Shown: in pieces, positions 26,324 through 34,758 of the stretch | How the letters are laid out: each line of letters opens with the position of its first letter | Numbering within the stretch: the stretch's first letter is position 1 | From: Bradyrhizobium sp. C9 | Lineage (GTDB): Bacteria > Pseudomonadota > Alphaproteobacteria > Rhizobiales > Xanthobacteraceae | NCBI RefSeq assembly: GCF_002532045.1 | Contig: NZ_NWTG01000006.1 | Span: forward strand, 124,001 to 188,000 | Direction of reading: 5' to 3' | Length of the DNA stretch: 64,000 nt | Notes under the pieces: generated by a model | What the model saw: only the letters and a program-made list of their open reading frames with translations | What the model was told of the DNA's origin: nothing | Database searches by the model: none | Program-made: the position numbers and the translations under genes

Positions 26324-26962
26324 TCAGGCGGTCTTGCGCTGCCCGGCGGCCAGCTGCGCGACGATCTCCTCCTCGACCTCGCGCACTTTGTCCTTGCCGA
26401 AGAAGATCTCGTTGCCGACATAGAACGTCGGCGAGCCGAACGAGCCACGCGCGACCGCATCGCTGGTGTTGTCGATCAGTTTCTTCTTGACGTCATCCTG
26501 CTGGGCGCGGGCGATGAGACGATCGATGTCGAGACCCGAAGACAGGAAAGCTGCGCGGAACACCTGCGGGTCGTCCATCTTCTTGGGTTCGACCCACATG
26601 TGGTTGTAGGCCGCGCGGAAATAGGGCTCGAACACGCCTTCGAACTGCGCGGCCACCGCACCGCGCATCAAGGCCAGCGTGTTCACCGGAAAGAACGGGT
26701 TCATGGCGAACTTCGTGACGTTGTGGCGGCGCAGGAAACGCTCGGTCTCGAGCGCGTTGTATTCGGGCTTGTTCTTGATGCCGCGCAGCGACTCGCCGGG
26801 CGACATGTTGCCGGTGGCCTTGTAGACGCCGCCGAGCAGCACCGGGATGTAGTCGAACTTGACGCCGGTGCGCTTCTCGATCCCGGGCAGCGCAAGTTCG
26901 GCGAGATAGGCGTTGGGGCTTCCGAAATCGAAATGGAATTCGACCTTGAGCGGAGCAGCCAT
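26324..26962 (-). CDS. 2-hydroxychromene-2-carboxylate isomerase family (DsbA/GST-kappa fold)
   Basis: The 212-residue protein shows VEFHFDFGSPNAYLAELALP, with the Ser that replaces the Cys of DsbA, and GSFGSPTFYVGNEIFFGKD with the cis-Pro loop. Family members such as NahD use glutathione to isomerise a ring-cleavage product in naphthalene degradation; others handle different aromatic or acyl intermediates. The ATG at 26962 is preceded by GAAGGGAAGGG. It is the first gene of the leftward operon, and its start is 70 nt from the first palindromic operator. Its presence hints at an aromatic or polycyclic substrate. Confidence 0.9.
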   Translation of the reverse strand: MAAPLKVEFHFDFGSPNAYLAELALPGIEKRTGVKFDYIPVLLGGVYKATGNMSPGESLRGIKNKPEYNALETERFLRRHNVTKFAMNPFFPVNTLALMRGAVAAQFEGVFEPYFRAAYNHMWVEPKKMDDPQVFRAAFLSSGLDIDRLIARAQQDDVKKKLIDNTSDAVARGSFGSPTFYVGNEIFFGKDKVREVEEEIVAQLAAGQRKTA

Positions 26963-27030
26963 GGAACGCCCTTCCCTTCGATGGGCGGCCATCGCCTGTT
27001 GCCGCCCGGTTGATCGTGGCCCGGACCATA

Positions 27031-27047
27031 AGTTCTATTTTAGAACT
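27031..27047. promoter_or_regulatory. Perfect palindromic operator (site 1)
   Basis: AGTTCTATTTTAGAACT has 7-bp inverted arms around TTT. It lies 68 nt upstream of the first gene of the catabolic operon and is repeated, less perfectly, at 27118-27134 in front of the HxlR gene. This arrangement fits binding by the divergent HxlR-type regulator. Confidence 0.75.
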
Positions 27048-27117
27048 GTCAATATGATATTTGTCATCCAATGACCGAGTGGCAGCCACCACGTAGGCAT
27101 CCTATTGAAATGACGTA

Positions 27118-27134
27118 AGTTCTGTTTTAGAATT
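27118..27134. promoter_or_regulatory. Imperfect palindromic operator (site 2)
   Basis: AGTTCTGTTTTAGAATT matches site 1 at 15 of 17 positions. It is centred 87 bp from site 1 (about eight helical turns) and 38 nt before the HxlR ATG, as expected for autoregulation and possibly DNA looping. Confidence 0.7.
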
Positions 27135-27171
27135 TTATGTGCGATGCCGTCGCAGATCGCAGGAGACGCCG

Positions 27172-27684
27172 ATGAAATGGGATACCCTCGAGGAGGAGCC
27201 GTGCTCGCTGGCCCGCACCGTCGCTGTGATCGGCGACCGCTGGAGCCTGTTGATCCTGCGCGAATGCTTCCTGCGCATCCGACGGTTCGATGACTTCCAG
27301 GGATCGCTCGGGATCACCCGGCATCTGCTCGCCGACCGGCTGAAGAAGCTGGTGCGGTTCGGCGTGCTGCGCAAGATTCCCTATCAGGAGGCGCCGAAGC
27401 GCTACGAATACATCCTGACGCAGAAGGGCCTCGACCTCTATCCGATCATCATGTCGATCGTGCACTGGGGCAACATCCACATGGTCGACGCGCGCGGCCG
27501 GCCGTTGCTGCACGAACACAAGAGCTGCGGGAAGATGTTCGACCCTGTCATGGTCTGCTCGGAGTGCGGCGAGCCGCTGAGCGCGAAGGCGGTCCATGTG
27601 CATCCGGGCCCCGGCGCCCGGAAATCGTCGCCGGTGCACGCCAGCGCGCGGGAGCGCGCCAAGCGCGCCGCGGAATCGAGCTAG
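27172..27684 (+). CDS. HxlR-family winged-helix transcriptional regulator
   Basis: This 170-residue regulator has the HxlR DNA-binding core: CSLARTVAVIGDRWSLLILR, FDDFQGSLGITRHLLADRLK and the wing KRYEYILTQKGLDLYPI. A short C-terminal extension holds CGKMFDPVMVCSECGEPL, a possible Zn-binding Cys set. AGGAGA precedes the ATG at 27172; an upstream in-frame start at 27139 adds 11 unlikely residues. It is divergent from the twelve-gene catabolic operon, and the two 17-bp palindromes lie between them, so it probably represses that operon until a ligand, perhaps a CoA ester or the acid itself, is present. Confidence 0.93.
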   Translation: MKWDTLEEEPCSLARTVAVIGDRWSLLILRECFLRIRRFDDFQGSLGITRHLLADRLKKLVRFGVLRKIPYQEAPKRYEYILTQKGLDLYPIIMSIVHWGNIHMVDARGRPLLHEHKSCGKMFDPVMVCSECGEPLSAKAVHVHPGPGARKSSPVHASARERAKRAAESS

Positions 27685-27689
27685 CTCAT

Positions 27690-28565
27690 TCAGTGTGACG
27701 GCGCAGCCATCAACACGACATTGCCGCCGAGCAGGCAGCCGACAGCACGGCCACCGGCAAAGCCGATGCGGACGCGGATCTCCGACAGGCGCCCCATGGC
27801 CCGGCCCTGCAGGATGCGAATCTCCGCGTCGTTCGGCGCGACCAGGCCACTGTCGAGCAATCCGAACGCCAGCGCCGCGGCCGCAATGCCGGTTGCGGCA
27901 TCCTCGCGATAGCCGGACGAGCGCGGGAATTGCCGCGCCTCGAACAGACGCGCCTTCTGGTCGATTACCGCGAAGGGATAGAGCCCGGTCGATCCGATCC
28001 GGCCGCAGACCGCTTCGACCTGCTCGGCCGCGGGATCCAACGCATTCAGCGCCTCCGGCGAGCGCATCGGGATCAGGGTCTTGATCCGCGACGTGACGGC
28101 ATTGCAGGGCGTCGCCGTGCCGAGCGCATCCGGCCCGACCGCAAGCGCCCGCAGCACGTCATCGCGTTGTGCATCGGTGAGCGGAACGGTCTTCCCAGCC
28201 GGCTGGGTGATCTCGACACTCGGCTCGCCGCTATGATCCCGGCTGATGAAGCCGGTGACGGGACCGCTGCGCGTCGAGATCCGGACCGTATCGCCGGGCA
28301 GCTTGCCATGGCGCGCCAGCAGCCAGAGCGCGCCGATGGTGGCGTGACCGCACATCTCCATTTCGTGGTTCGGAACGAAGAAGCGGAAGGTGGCGTCGAA
28401 ATCGCGGCTCTCGGCCGGCAACACGAAGCCGGACTCGTGACCGTGGCGGCGGGCGACGTCCTGCATTTCGGAGGCGCTCATGCCGCTTGCATCGACCACG
28501 ATCGGACAGGGATTGCCGCCCTGCCCATCCACCGTGAACACGCTGACCATCTCGGCTGTCGTCAT
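27690..28565 (-). CDS. PhzF-family isomerase
   Basis: The 291-residue protein shows SVFTVDGQGGNPCPIVVDAS, the FVLPAES segment with the conserved Glu-equivalent of the active site, FFVPNHEMEMCGHATIGALW (strongly conserved in PhzF/YddE proteins) and a second-domain repeat RSSGYREDAATGIAAAALAF. PhzF proteins have two diaminopimelate-epimerase-like domains and catalyse isomerisations without cofactors; PhzF itself acts in phenazine synthesis. No other phenazine genes are nearby, so this is an orphan family member of unknown substrate. The ATG at 28565 was chosen over 28610 by family alignment. It converges on the hxlR-like gene. Confidence 0.9.
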   Translation of the reverse strand: MTTAEMVSVFTVDGQGGNPCPIVVDASGMSASEMQDVARRHGHESGFVLPAESRDFDATFRFFVPNHEMEMCGHATIGALWLLARHGKLPGDTVRISTRSGPVTGFISRDHSGEPSVEITQPAGKTVPLTDAQRDDVLRALAVGPDALGTATPCNAVTSRIKTLIPMRSPEALNALDPAAEQVEAVCGRIGSTGLYPFAVIDQKARLFEARQFPRSSGYREDAATGIAAAALAFGLLDSGLVAPNDAEIRILQGRAMGRLSEIRVRIGFAGGRAVGCLLGGNVVLMAAPSH

Positions 28566-28590
28566 GATGTCGCCCGCTCGTCTCGCGTTG

Positions 28591-29634
28591 CTATTTGACC
28601 AACGTCGCACCGGTTTCCGGATGCTGCAACCAGCCGAGCAGCGCCGCGTGGAAGCGCGCCGGCGCCTGGATCTGCGGGGAATGGCCGAGGTCGGGGAATT
28701 CGATCAGCTGCGCATGCGGAATCCGCTTGGCGGCCGCCTTGCCCAGCACCGGATAGTTGCCGAGCGTCTTGCGGATCTCGGGTGGCGCGGTGTCCTTGGC
28801 GATCGCGGTGGTGTCCTTGTCGCCGACGAACAGCAGGGTCGGCGGCCTGATCTGCTCGAACTCGTAGAACACCGGCTGGGTTGCGATCATGTCGTAGAGC
28901 CGCGCCGAGCTCGACGCCACGGCGGCGCGGCCCTCGCCGCGATACATGCCGGCGAGCATCTGCACCCAGGTCTCGTAGGACGCATCCCAGGTGTCGGCAT
29001 AGTAAGTGGCGCGCTCATAGGCGCGGATGCTGTCGGCGGTGACGCGGGCCTCGCGCTGCATCCAGCCATCGAGGCTGAGCCACGGCACGCCCTTGGCCTT
29101 CCAGTCCTCGAGTCCGATCGGATCGACCAGCACCAGATGGTCGGTGGCCTCCGGATACATCAGCGCGTAGCGCATCGCGAGCATGCCGCCGGTCGAATGG
29201 CCGACCATGATCGAATGTTCGATGCCGAGCGAAGCCAGCAGCGCGCGGCTGTTGCCGGCGAGCTGCTGGAAGGTGAATTGATAGCGTTCCGGCTTGGAGG
29301 ATTTGCAGAATCCGATCTGATCCAGCGCGATCACGCGATAGCCGGCGCCGCTGAGCGCCTTGATGGTGCCGTCCCAGGTCGCGGCGCAGAAATTCTTGCC
29401 GTGCAGCAGCACCGCGGTCTGCCCGTTCGGCGTCGCCGGCTTGACGTCGAGATAGGCCATGTCGAGCTCCTGCCCCTGCGAGCTGAAGCGATAGTGCTCG
29501 ACCGGATAGGGATAGTCGAAACCCTGCAATTCCGGCCCATAGGCCGGCTCGGCGGCCGATTGCGCCCATGCGCTGGACGAACCGAGCGCGATTGTCGCTG
29601 CGACGGCAAGGTGAAGCAGGGTTTTCAGGTGCAT
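28591..29634 (-). CDS. Secreted alpha/beta hydrolase
   Basis: The 347-residue product starts with a Sec signal peptide (MHLKTLLHLAVAATIALGSS, cut near AWA-Q). It shows the oxyanion motif LLHGKNFCAATWDGTI, the nucleophile elbow MVGHSTGGMLA, the acidic residue in LLFVGDKDTTA and the catalytic His in FPDLGHSPQIQ. It is therefore a periplasmic serine hydrolase, resembling epoxide hydrolase/haloperoxidase-type enzymes. The ATG at 29634 begins exactly at the signal peptide; 24 further codons upstream lack conservation. It lies 103 nt downstream of the molybdoenzyme gene on the same strand, but no functional link is evident. Confidence 0.9.
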   Translation of the reverse strand: MHLKTLLHLAVAATIALGSSSAWAQSAAEPAYGPELQGFDYPYPVEHYRFSSQGQELDMAYLDVKPATPNGQTAVLLHGKNFCAATWDGTIKALSGAGYRVIALDQIGFCKSSKPERYQFTFQQLAGNSRALLASLGIEHSIMVGHSTGGMLAMRYALMYPEATDHLVLVDPIGLEDWKAKGVPWLSLDGWMQREARVTADSIRAYERATYYADTWDASYETWVQMLAGMYRGEGRAAVASSSARLYDMIATQPVFYEFEQIRPPTLLFVGDKDTTAIAKDTAPPEIRKTLGNYPVLGKAAAKRIPHAQLIEFPDLGHSPQIQAPARFHAALLGWLQHPETGATLVK

Positions 29635-29737
29635 CTCGGCAAATCCGGAACTCAGGGACGACTTCGTGATGCCGTAGCCGAACGGCTCGGCGTCATCCAG
29701 CGCCAACAGATGATTTGTTCGTGATCCGATGGTGAAA

Positions 29738-32059
29738 TTACGCCGGATCGAACGCTCGGATCGGCGGCAGATTGCCGTTGAAACGCTCCACCTCGACAGT
29801 CGTCAGCTGGCCGGTGCAGCCCTGCGCGAAGGATGAGGTGCCGATATCACGTGTCAGCACGTTGGGATTGCCGTGCACGCAGAGCGGCGCCTCCTCCTCG
29901 GGGTCCATCGGATCGTACCAGGCGCCGGTCGGCAGTTGCACCACGCCTGATGCGATGCCGTCGGTGACATGCACCGCGGCAAGGCAGGCGCCGCGCGCGT
30001 TGAAGATGCGGATGATGTCGCCGTCGCCGATGCCGCGCGCCGCAGCGTCGCGCGGATTCATGCGCGCCACCTCGCGGCCGCGGTGCTTGGCATCGAGCGA
30101 ATGGCCGCCGAAATCGAGCTGGCTGTGCAGACGCGTCACCGGCTGGTTGGCGACCAGGAAGCACGGCGTATCCGGCTTTGGCGTATCGGTCTTTTCGAGC
30201 CAGACCGGATGGCCCGGACAATCCGCATCGCCATGATCGGCGATCTTCTGCGAGAAGATCTCGATGCGGCCGCTTCGGGTCGGCAACGGTCGCGCGAGCG
30301 GGTCTTCGCGGAAGCGGCGCAGCGAGCCGCCGTCGTCGAGATGCTGCGGCACCACCAGGCTGCCGCGCGCCCAGAACTCCTCGAAGCTGGGCGACTCGAG
30401 CCCGCGCGCGGCGAGCGCCTTGCGGGTCGGCTCGTAGAGATGTTGCAGCCACTCTCGCGAGGTGCGGCCTTCGGTGAAGGGCTCGCGGGCCCCCAGCCGC
30501 TCGGCAAGATCGGCGAAGATGTCGTAGTCGTCGCGGGCGAGGCCGAACGGCTCGGCGATCCGGTGCATGGCGACCATCAGGGGATCGTTGCTGGAATAGC
30601 CGATGTCCTCGCGTTCAAGCGTCATGGTCGCGGGCAGCACGATGTCGGCGTGGCGCGCGGTCGCGGTCCAGGCAAGCTCGTGCACGACAAGCGTATCGAG
30701 CCGCGCGAATGCCTTGCGCAGGCGGTTGAGGTCCTGGTGGTGGTGGAACGGATTGCCGCCGGCCCAATAGACCAGGCGGATATCCGGATAGGTCCGCGTC
30801 TCGCCATTGTAGCGATAGGTGGTGCCCGGATTGAGCAGCATGTCGGCGATGCGCGCCACCGGAATGAAGTCGGCGATGCCGTTGCGGCCCTGCCCGAGCG
30901 TCGGCCCGGGCACCGCGTTGACGCGCCGCCCGTAATAGCCGATCGCGCCGAGCGAATAGGCATAGCCGCCGCCGGGCAGGCCGATCTGGCCGAGCGCTGC
31001 CGCCAGCACCATGCCCATCCACACCGGCTGCTCGCCATGCTCGGCGCGCTGCAGCGAATGCGACACGGTGATCAGCGCGCGCCGGCCGGGAAGCCGGCGC
31101 GCCAGCGTCCTGATCGCCTCAGCGTCGATGCCGCAGATCGCGGCGGCCCATTCGGCGCTCTTCGGCACACCGTCGCTCTCGCCCGTGAGATAGCGCAAAA
31201 ACACCGGCCAGCCCTCGGTGTAGCGATCGAGGAAAGCCTGATCGTGCAGGCCTTCGCTGACCAGCGTATGGACGATGCCGAGCATCAGTGCGGTGTCGGT
31301 GCCGGGGGTGGCCGTCAGCCATTCGGCGCCGGCCTCGACCGGCAGATCCTCGCGCAGCGGGCTGACCAGGATGAACTGGCAGCCGCGCCGCTGCGCGGCT
31401 GCCATCGCGCCGCGCTCGACATGCTTGCTGATCGAGCCGCCGGCGACCATCGAGTTCTTCAGCGCCATGCCGCCGAACGCCAGCACGATGTCGGTTTCGG
31501 CCGCGATCTGCTCCCAGGTGACGTTGCGCTTGGTGATGTCCTCGTAGCCGGTCAGAATCTGCGGCAGCAGCACCGAGGACGCGCCCGAGGAATAGGAGTT
31601 CACCGAGCGGACATAGCCGCCCATGGCGATGTTGAGGAAGCGATGCACCTGGCTCTGCGCGTGGTGGAAGCGGCCGGCGCTGGACCAGCCATAGGAGCCG
31701 CCGAACACCGCGCCCGGGCCGAGCGTGTCGCGAACCCGCGCGAGCTCGCCGCCGAGCAGATCGATCGCCTGCTCCCAGCTCACCGAGACGAACTCGTCGC
31801 GGCCGCGGCGCTCGTCGGGACCGGGCCCGCGCTCGAGCCAGCCGCGGCGGATCGCGGGCTTACCAATGCGCGCCTGGTGGCGCAGCGCGCCGGGGAAGTT
31901 GTTGACGATGCCGCTCGGATCGGGATCGCCGCCATAGGGCCGGACTTCGAGACCCTGCTTGCCGAGCCGCGCCGAGAACACGCCCCAATGCGAGGTATGC
32001 GGCTTGAAACCATCGGACAGATCGAGGTCGGGATCGGGGAAGCCAATGGTCTCGCTCAT
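29738..32059 (-). CDS. Molybdopterin oxidoreductase of the BisC/TorA/DorA type
   Basis: The 773-residue protein matches the DMSO-reductase family III: SHWGVFSARLGKQGLEVRPY at the start, and FGGSYGWSSAGRFHHAQSQV, where the Ser after YGW is the expected Mo ligand. No iron-sulfur Cys motif is seen. Further landmarks are VNSYSSGASSVLLP, WAGGNPFHHHQDLNRL and the MGD-binding end MNPRDAAARGIGDGDIIRIF. No twin-arginine signal precedes the ATG at 32059 (AAGGAGA upstream), so a cytoplasmic biotin-sulfoxide or methionine-sulfoxide reductase role is more likely than periplasmic TMAO/DMSO respiration. The frame stays open to 32554, but that extension is not conserved. Confidence 0.92.
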   Translation of the reverse strand: MSETIGFPDPDLDLSDGFKPHTSHWGVFSARLGKQGLEVRPYGGDPDPSGIVNNFPGALRHQARIGKPAIRRGWLERGPGPDERRGRDEFVSVSWEQAIDLLGGELARVRDTLGPGAVFGGSYGWSSAGRFHHAQSQVHRFLNIAMGGYVRSVNSYSSGASSVLLPQILTGYEDITKRNVTWEQIAAETDIVLAFGGMALKNSMVAGGSISKHVERGAMAAAQRRGCQFILVSPLREDLPVEAGAEWLTATPGTDTALMLGIVHTLVSEGLHDQAFLDRYTEGWPVFLRYLTGESDGVPKSAEWAAAICGIDAEAIRTLARRLPGRRALITVSHSLQRAEHGEQPVWMGMVLAAALGQIGLPGGGYAYSLGAIGYYGRRVNAVPGPTLGQGRNGIADFIPVARIADMLLNPGTTYRYNGETRTYPDIRLVYWAGGNPFHHHQDLNRLRKAFARLDTLVVHELAWTATARHADIVLPATMTLEREDIGYSSNDPLMVAMHRIAEPFGLARDDYDIFADLAERLGAREPFTEGRTSREWLQHLYEPTRKALAARGLESPSFEEFWARGSLVVPQHLDDGGSLRRFREDPLARPLPTRSGRIEIFSQKIADHGDADCPGHPVWLEKTDTPKPDTPCFLVANQPVTRLHSQLDFGGHSLDAKHRGREVARMNPRDAAARGIGDGDIIRIFNARGACLAAVHVTDGIASGVVQLPTGAWYDPMDPEEEAPLCVHGNPNVLTRDIGTSSFAQGCTGQLTTVEVERFNGNLPPIRAFDPA

Positions 32060-32481
32060 CTCGTCTCCTTGATCCGCAGGCCGGAGGTCAGGCCGTGCCC
32101 GGGTCGCAACATTCCGGCCAGTATAGTGATCCAGTCGGCACGCGGTACCCGCCGGCGGGTTATCGCCCCGTGCCGTGGCGGCATGACTGCGGGCGACCGC
32201 GGCGGAACTGTCCGCCGCGGGGCGCGCAGGCAAAATATCGAAAACAACCCCATGCACAGTAAGCGGCCGGCTGCCGGCGCTCGACAAGGCAACTTGACAC
32301 GTCGGGCAACTCAGCGATACATTTCCAATATTCCGAAATCGTGCAAGCGCCTCCCTCGCCCGCAATAAGCGGCGCGACGATTGCGCTTGCGACCGCCCCC
32401 TCCCCACAATCGACATCGCACCGGCAGCCGCAGCGAGCGATCGCCTGCGCGCGTGCCGCGCACCCCCTAGGGATCGTCGAC
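32060..32481. other. Intergenic region, no supported gene
   Basis: About 420 bases lie between the divergent starts of the molybdoenzyme gene and the phage-associated gene. Open frames here are poor and unlike coding sequence. AATATTCCGAAATCG near 32330 is AT-richer and could hold a promoter. No TTGA-N6-TCAA box was seen. Confidence 0.4.
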
Positions 32482-33141
32482 ATGACACCTGAACTTGAAG
32501 CCACCACGCCGACCACGGTCGCCGCAACCGATCCGAGCCACGCCGCCGCGACACCGCGGATAAAACTCACGCGACGCGGATACGCGATCGACCATCCCGA
32601 CCGCAAGCTCGGCGAAGCGCTGATGGCGAACGCGTTGGGCGTCGCCGATCGCGACGCGATGGACGGCATCCTGCGGCAATTGGTCAAGGCCAGCGTGAGC
32701 GGCGGCAGGCCCTGCGAGGTCAACCTCGCCTTCATGATCTCGATGGTGAAGAGCCTCAAGCCGCGGGATTCCGTCGAGGCCATGCTGGTGGCGCAGATGG
32801 TGTCGGTGCATGTGATGGCGATGCGCTGCGCCCATCACCTCGCGCATGCCGACGACCTCGCCCAGCACGACAGCGCCGCGCGGGCGCTCGGCCGGCTCAC
32901 CCGCACCTTCCCCGCCCAGATCGACGCGCTGAATCGTTATCGCAGCCAGCGCGAGCCCGCCATCACCGTGCAGAACGTGAAGGTGGAGGACGGCGGCAAC
33001 GCCATCGTCGGCACCATCACCCAGCACGCGAGCGTGATCGTCTCCGACCAGACCCCGGCCGCCGCGGCGCGAGCACTGAGGCCCGCGAGCGCCGGGCGAC
33101 GGCACGATGCCGCCGATGCCGGGCAAAACGCAGAGGCATGA
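32482..33141 (+). CDS. Conserved phage-associated hypothetical protein
   Basis: This 219-residue protein contains a helical core, QMVSVHVMAMRCAHHLAHAD followed by ARALGRLTRTFPAQIDALNRYRS, and then ITVQNVKVEDGGNAIVGTIT. I recognise this pattern (a helical part, an LNRYRS end and a VTVQ-V-V-DGGQAIVG-like strand) from proteins found next to HGG/KHG proteins in rhizobial prophages and their relics. It probably has a structural or packaging-linked role, but the function is unknown. Its stop overlaps the next start (ATGA), so the two are co-translated. The ATG at 32482 fits the end of the low-complexity leader. Confidence 0.7.
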   Translation: MTPELEATTPTTVAATDPSHAAATPRIKLTRRGYAIDHPDRKLGEALMANALGVADRDAMDGILRQLVKASVSGGRPCEVNLAFMISMVKSLKPRDSVEAMLVAQMVSVHVMAMRCAHHLAHADDLAQHDSAARALGRLTRTFPAQIDALNRYRSQREPAITVQNVKVEDGGNAIVGTITQHASVIVSDQTPAAAARALRPASAGRRHDAADAGQNAEA

Positions 33142-33404
33142 GCGATCACATCAGAACCACCGGGGCGATGCGGGCGAGCCCGCGCTGCGGCGCCAGGACC
33201 CGCTCGGGCGGCGCGTGCCGCGCGCCGGCGGTGCACGGCAAGGCGCGCTGCCGCATGCACGGCGGCGCCGAGGGATCCGGCGCGCCAAGGGCAAACCGGA
33301 ACGCGCGCAAGCACGGGCTGTTCACCAGGGATGCGATCGAAGAGCGGAGGCGGATTCGGGAGGTGTTGGGGGAGGTGCGGAAGATGTTAGAGGGGATGAA
33401 GTGA
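33138..33404 (+). CDS. Small HGG...KHG motif protein, phage-associated
   Basis: The 88-residue basic protein has a paired-Cys start (CGARTRSGGACRAPAV), the invariant CRMHGGAEGSGAPRANRNA, then RKHGLFTRDAIEERRRI and an acidic/basic helix. Such HGG-KHG proteins are frequent in alphaproteobacterial prophages near terminase or portal genes and are probably small DNA-binding or Zn-binding proteins; the Cys and His could hold a metal. It is co-translated with the preceding gene (4-nt overlap). No other phage structural gene lies nearby, so the pair looks like a prophage relic. Confidence 0.75.
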   Translation: MSDHIRTTGAMRASPRCGARTRSGGACRAPAVHGKARCRMHGGAEGSGAPRANRNARKHGLFTRDAIEERRRIREVLGEVRKMLEGMK

Positions 33405-33635
33405 TGATTGTCTCGGTGAAGCTGAACGCACTTTGCGCACAGGAGATAGGTCATCCGAGCGTGATCCTCCCACACGTGTTTGGCCAAAACCACTATCGAG
33501 ATTGATCGCTGCAGAGAGGGACGGTCATTCGAATCGATAGTCCAAAAGAGAGGAGCCACAACTTTGACTGAACATAGTATCTCTGGTAGAGTTTTCCGAT
33601 TCCCCAACTCTATTGGTAGACAGAGGTGCCGTCCG

Positions 33636-34574
33636 ATGAAGCGGCTGAATGTCGTTGATTTCTATGAGATCGGGGCGGCGCTAGTTCGCCTCGGGAACGT
33701 TGTTAATTCGGGCCAAAAGCTAAAGATCGTAGAAGCTTGGTGGCCGCTGCAAGCTGCGGCCGACGCATTGGATACGTTTGCCGAACAGGACGCTTTTCAA
33801 TTGGCGAGGAACGAAGCAAGAGCGTTAAGTGCTGCCTCTCGTAAATTCATTGCGGAATACATCATGACGAAGGGCGCTGACGGGAGCGCAGTATTCAGGG
33901 ATACAAACACGGAATTGGAGTCTTGGACCTTTTACTCCGTGCGAACTGCACTTGAGAGCTTTACGCATGTTTTCAAGGCTGAGTGCCGTGACAACGAGAC
34001 GTACTTTATCGAAAGGAAAGCAATCTATGATACTGCCTCTCTTGTGAACCGCGCCTCCGATAAGATTCACGGGAACTACCGCGGCCAAATTTCCAAAGAA
34101 GCCATGCAGGAGATTGATGAGGCCGGACGATGTTTTGCGGTAGATAGCTACACCGCTTGCGGCTTCCATGCCTTGCGTGGCCTTGAGATCGTCATGGAGG
34201 ACTATTACGAAGCGGTGGCAGGTAAGAAGCCAAAATTTCGTAGTTGGTATGACTATGTAAAGGGCTTCACGCGTCTGTCGAACACGCGCGGTAAACGAAA
34301 ATCAAAATACCCATCTCCGAAAGTGGCGGCAATGATCGACAGGATTCGGGAGTTTGATCGTAACCCATTGATGCATCCGCGAGACACGTTGGATGAGCCG
34401 GGGGCCGATACGGTGTTTAATATTAGCATCGCGACAATGACCGAGATGGCGAAAGATATGCGCGAACTAAAGGAAAATCCGGAACAACCCTCGTTGCCGG
34501 GAATCCAAGCTACGGCAACTACGGCGTTCGCTCCCCTCCCACCGCCGCCCGTTGCAATAGCCGAAGCGAGTTAG
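33636..34574 (+). CDS. HEPN-motif protein, putative toxin/defence
   Basis: The 312-residue helical protein has no signal peptide. In its C-terminal half it shows DSYTACGFHALRGLEIVMED and then FDRNPLMHPRDT, an R-x4-H motif (Arg242, His247) placed as in HEPN RNases and related abortive-infection proteins. A Pro-rich tail follows. The ATG at 33636 has AGAGGTG upstream; an open frame to 33480 adds 52 residues of different composition. The gene is visibly AT-richer than its surroundings and shares this patch with another HEPN-motif protein (35995-36810). It probably acts on RNA during phage infection or stress. This is an inference from motif and context. Confidence 0.7.
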   Translation: MKRLNVVDFYEIGAALVRLGNVVNSGQKLKIVEAWWPLQAAADALDTFAEQDAFQLARNEARALSAASRKFIAEYIMTKGADGSAVFRDTNTELESWTFYSVRTALESFTHVFKAECRDNETYFIERKAIYDTASLVNRASDKIHGNYRGQISKEAMQEIDEAGRCFAVDSYTACGFHALRGLEIVMEDYYEAVAGKKPKFRSWYDYVKGFTRLSNTRGKRKSKYPSPKVAAMIDRIREFDRNPLMHPRDTLDEPGADTVFNISIATMTEMAKDMRELKENPEQPSLPGIQATATTAFAPLPPPPVAIAEAS

Positions 34575-34611
34575 ATGGGAACAATACTTAACAAGGAGCA
34601 CTCGCCAAATT

Positions 34612-34758
34612 ATGGTGACGGACGGTGCACCAAATAGAGGATTTAAGTGGACACTGCCACCGCAGTTGCCGTTGCCTACGAGCGACGCAGACCACGTCGA
34701 TAGTGCATCATCGATGGCGCCGATGCTGCGCAAATTCTGTCTGCTTACGGCAAACTGA
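34612..34758 (+). CDS. Possible 48-aa small protein
   Basis: A short frame begins ATG-GTG-ACG 37 nt after the HEPN gene stop and reads MVTDGAPNRGFKWTLPPQLP and onwards to LLTAN. AAGGAG lies 14 nt upstream, farther than ideal. The composition is protein-like, but it overlaps the converging gene end by 14 nt. It could be a small partner of the HEPN protein or the remnant of a longer gene; this is a weak call. Confidence 0.3.
   Translation: MVTDGAPNRGFKWTLPPQLPLPTSDADHVDSASSMAPMLRKFCLLTAN

Noticed and set aside
29969..32368. A 799-codon open frame on the + strand opposite the molybdoenzyme gene
   Set aside because: Antisense of a gene with all BisC/TorA motifs; no domain or ribosome binding site of its own.
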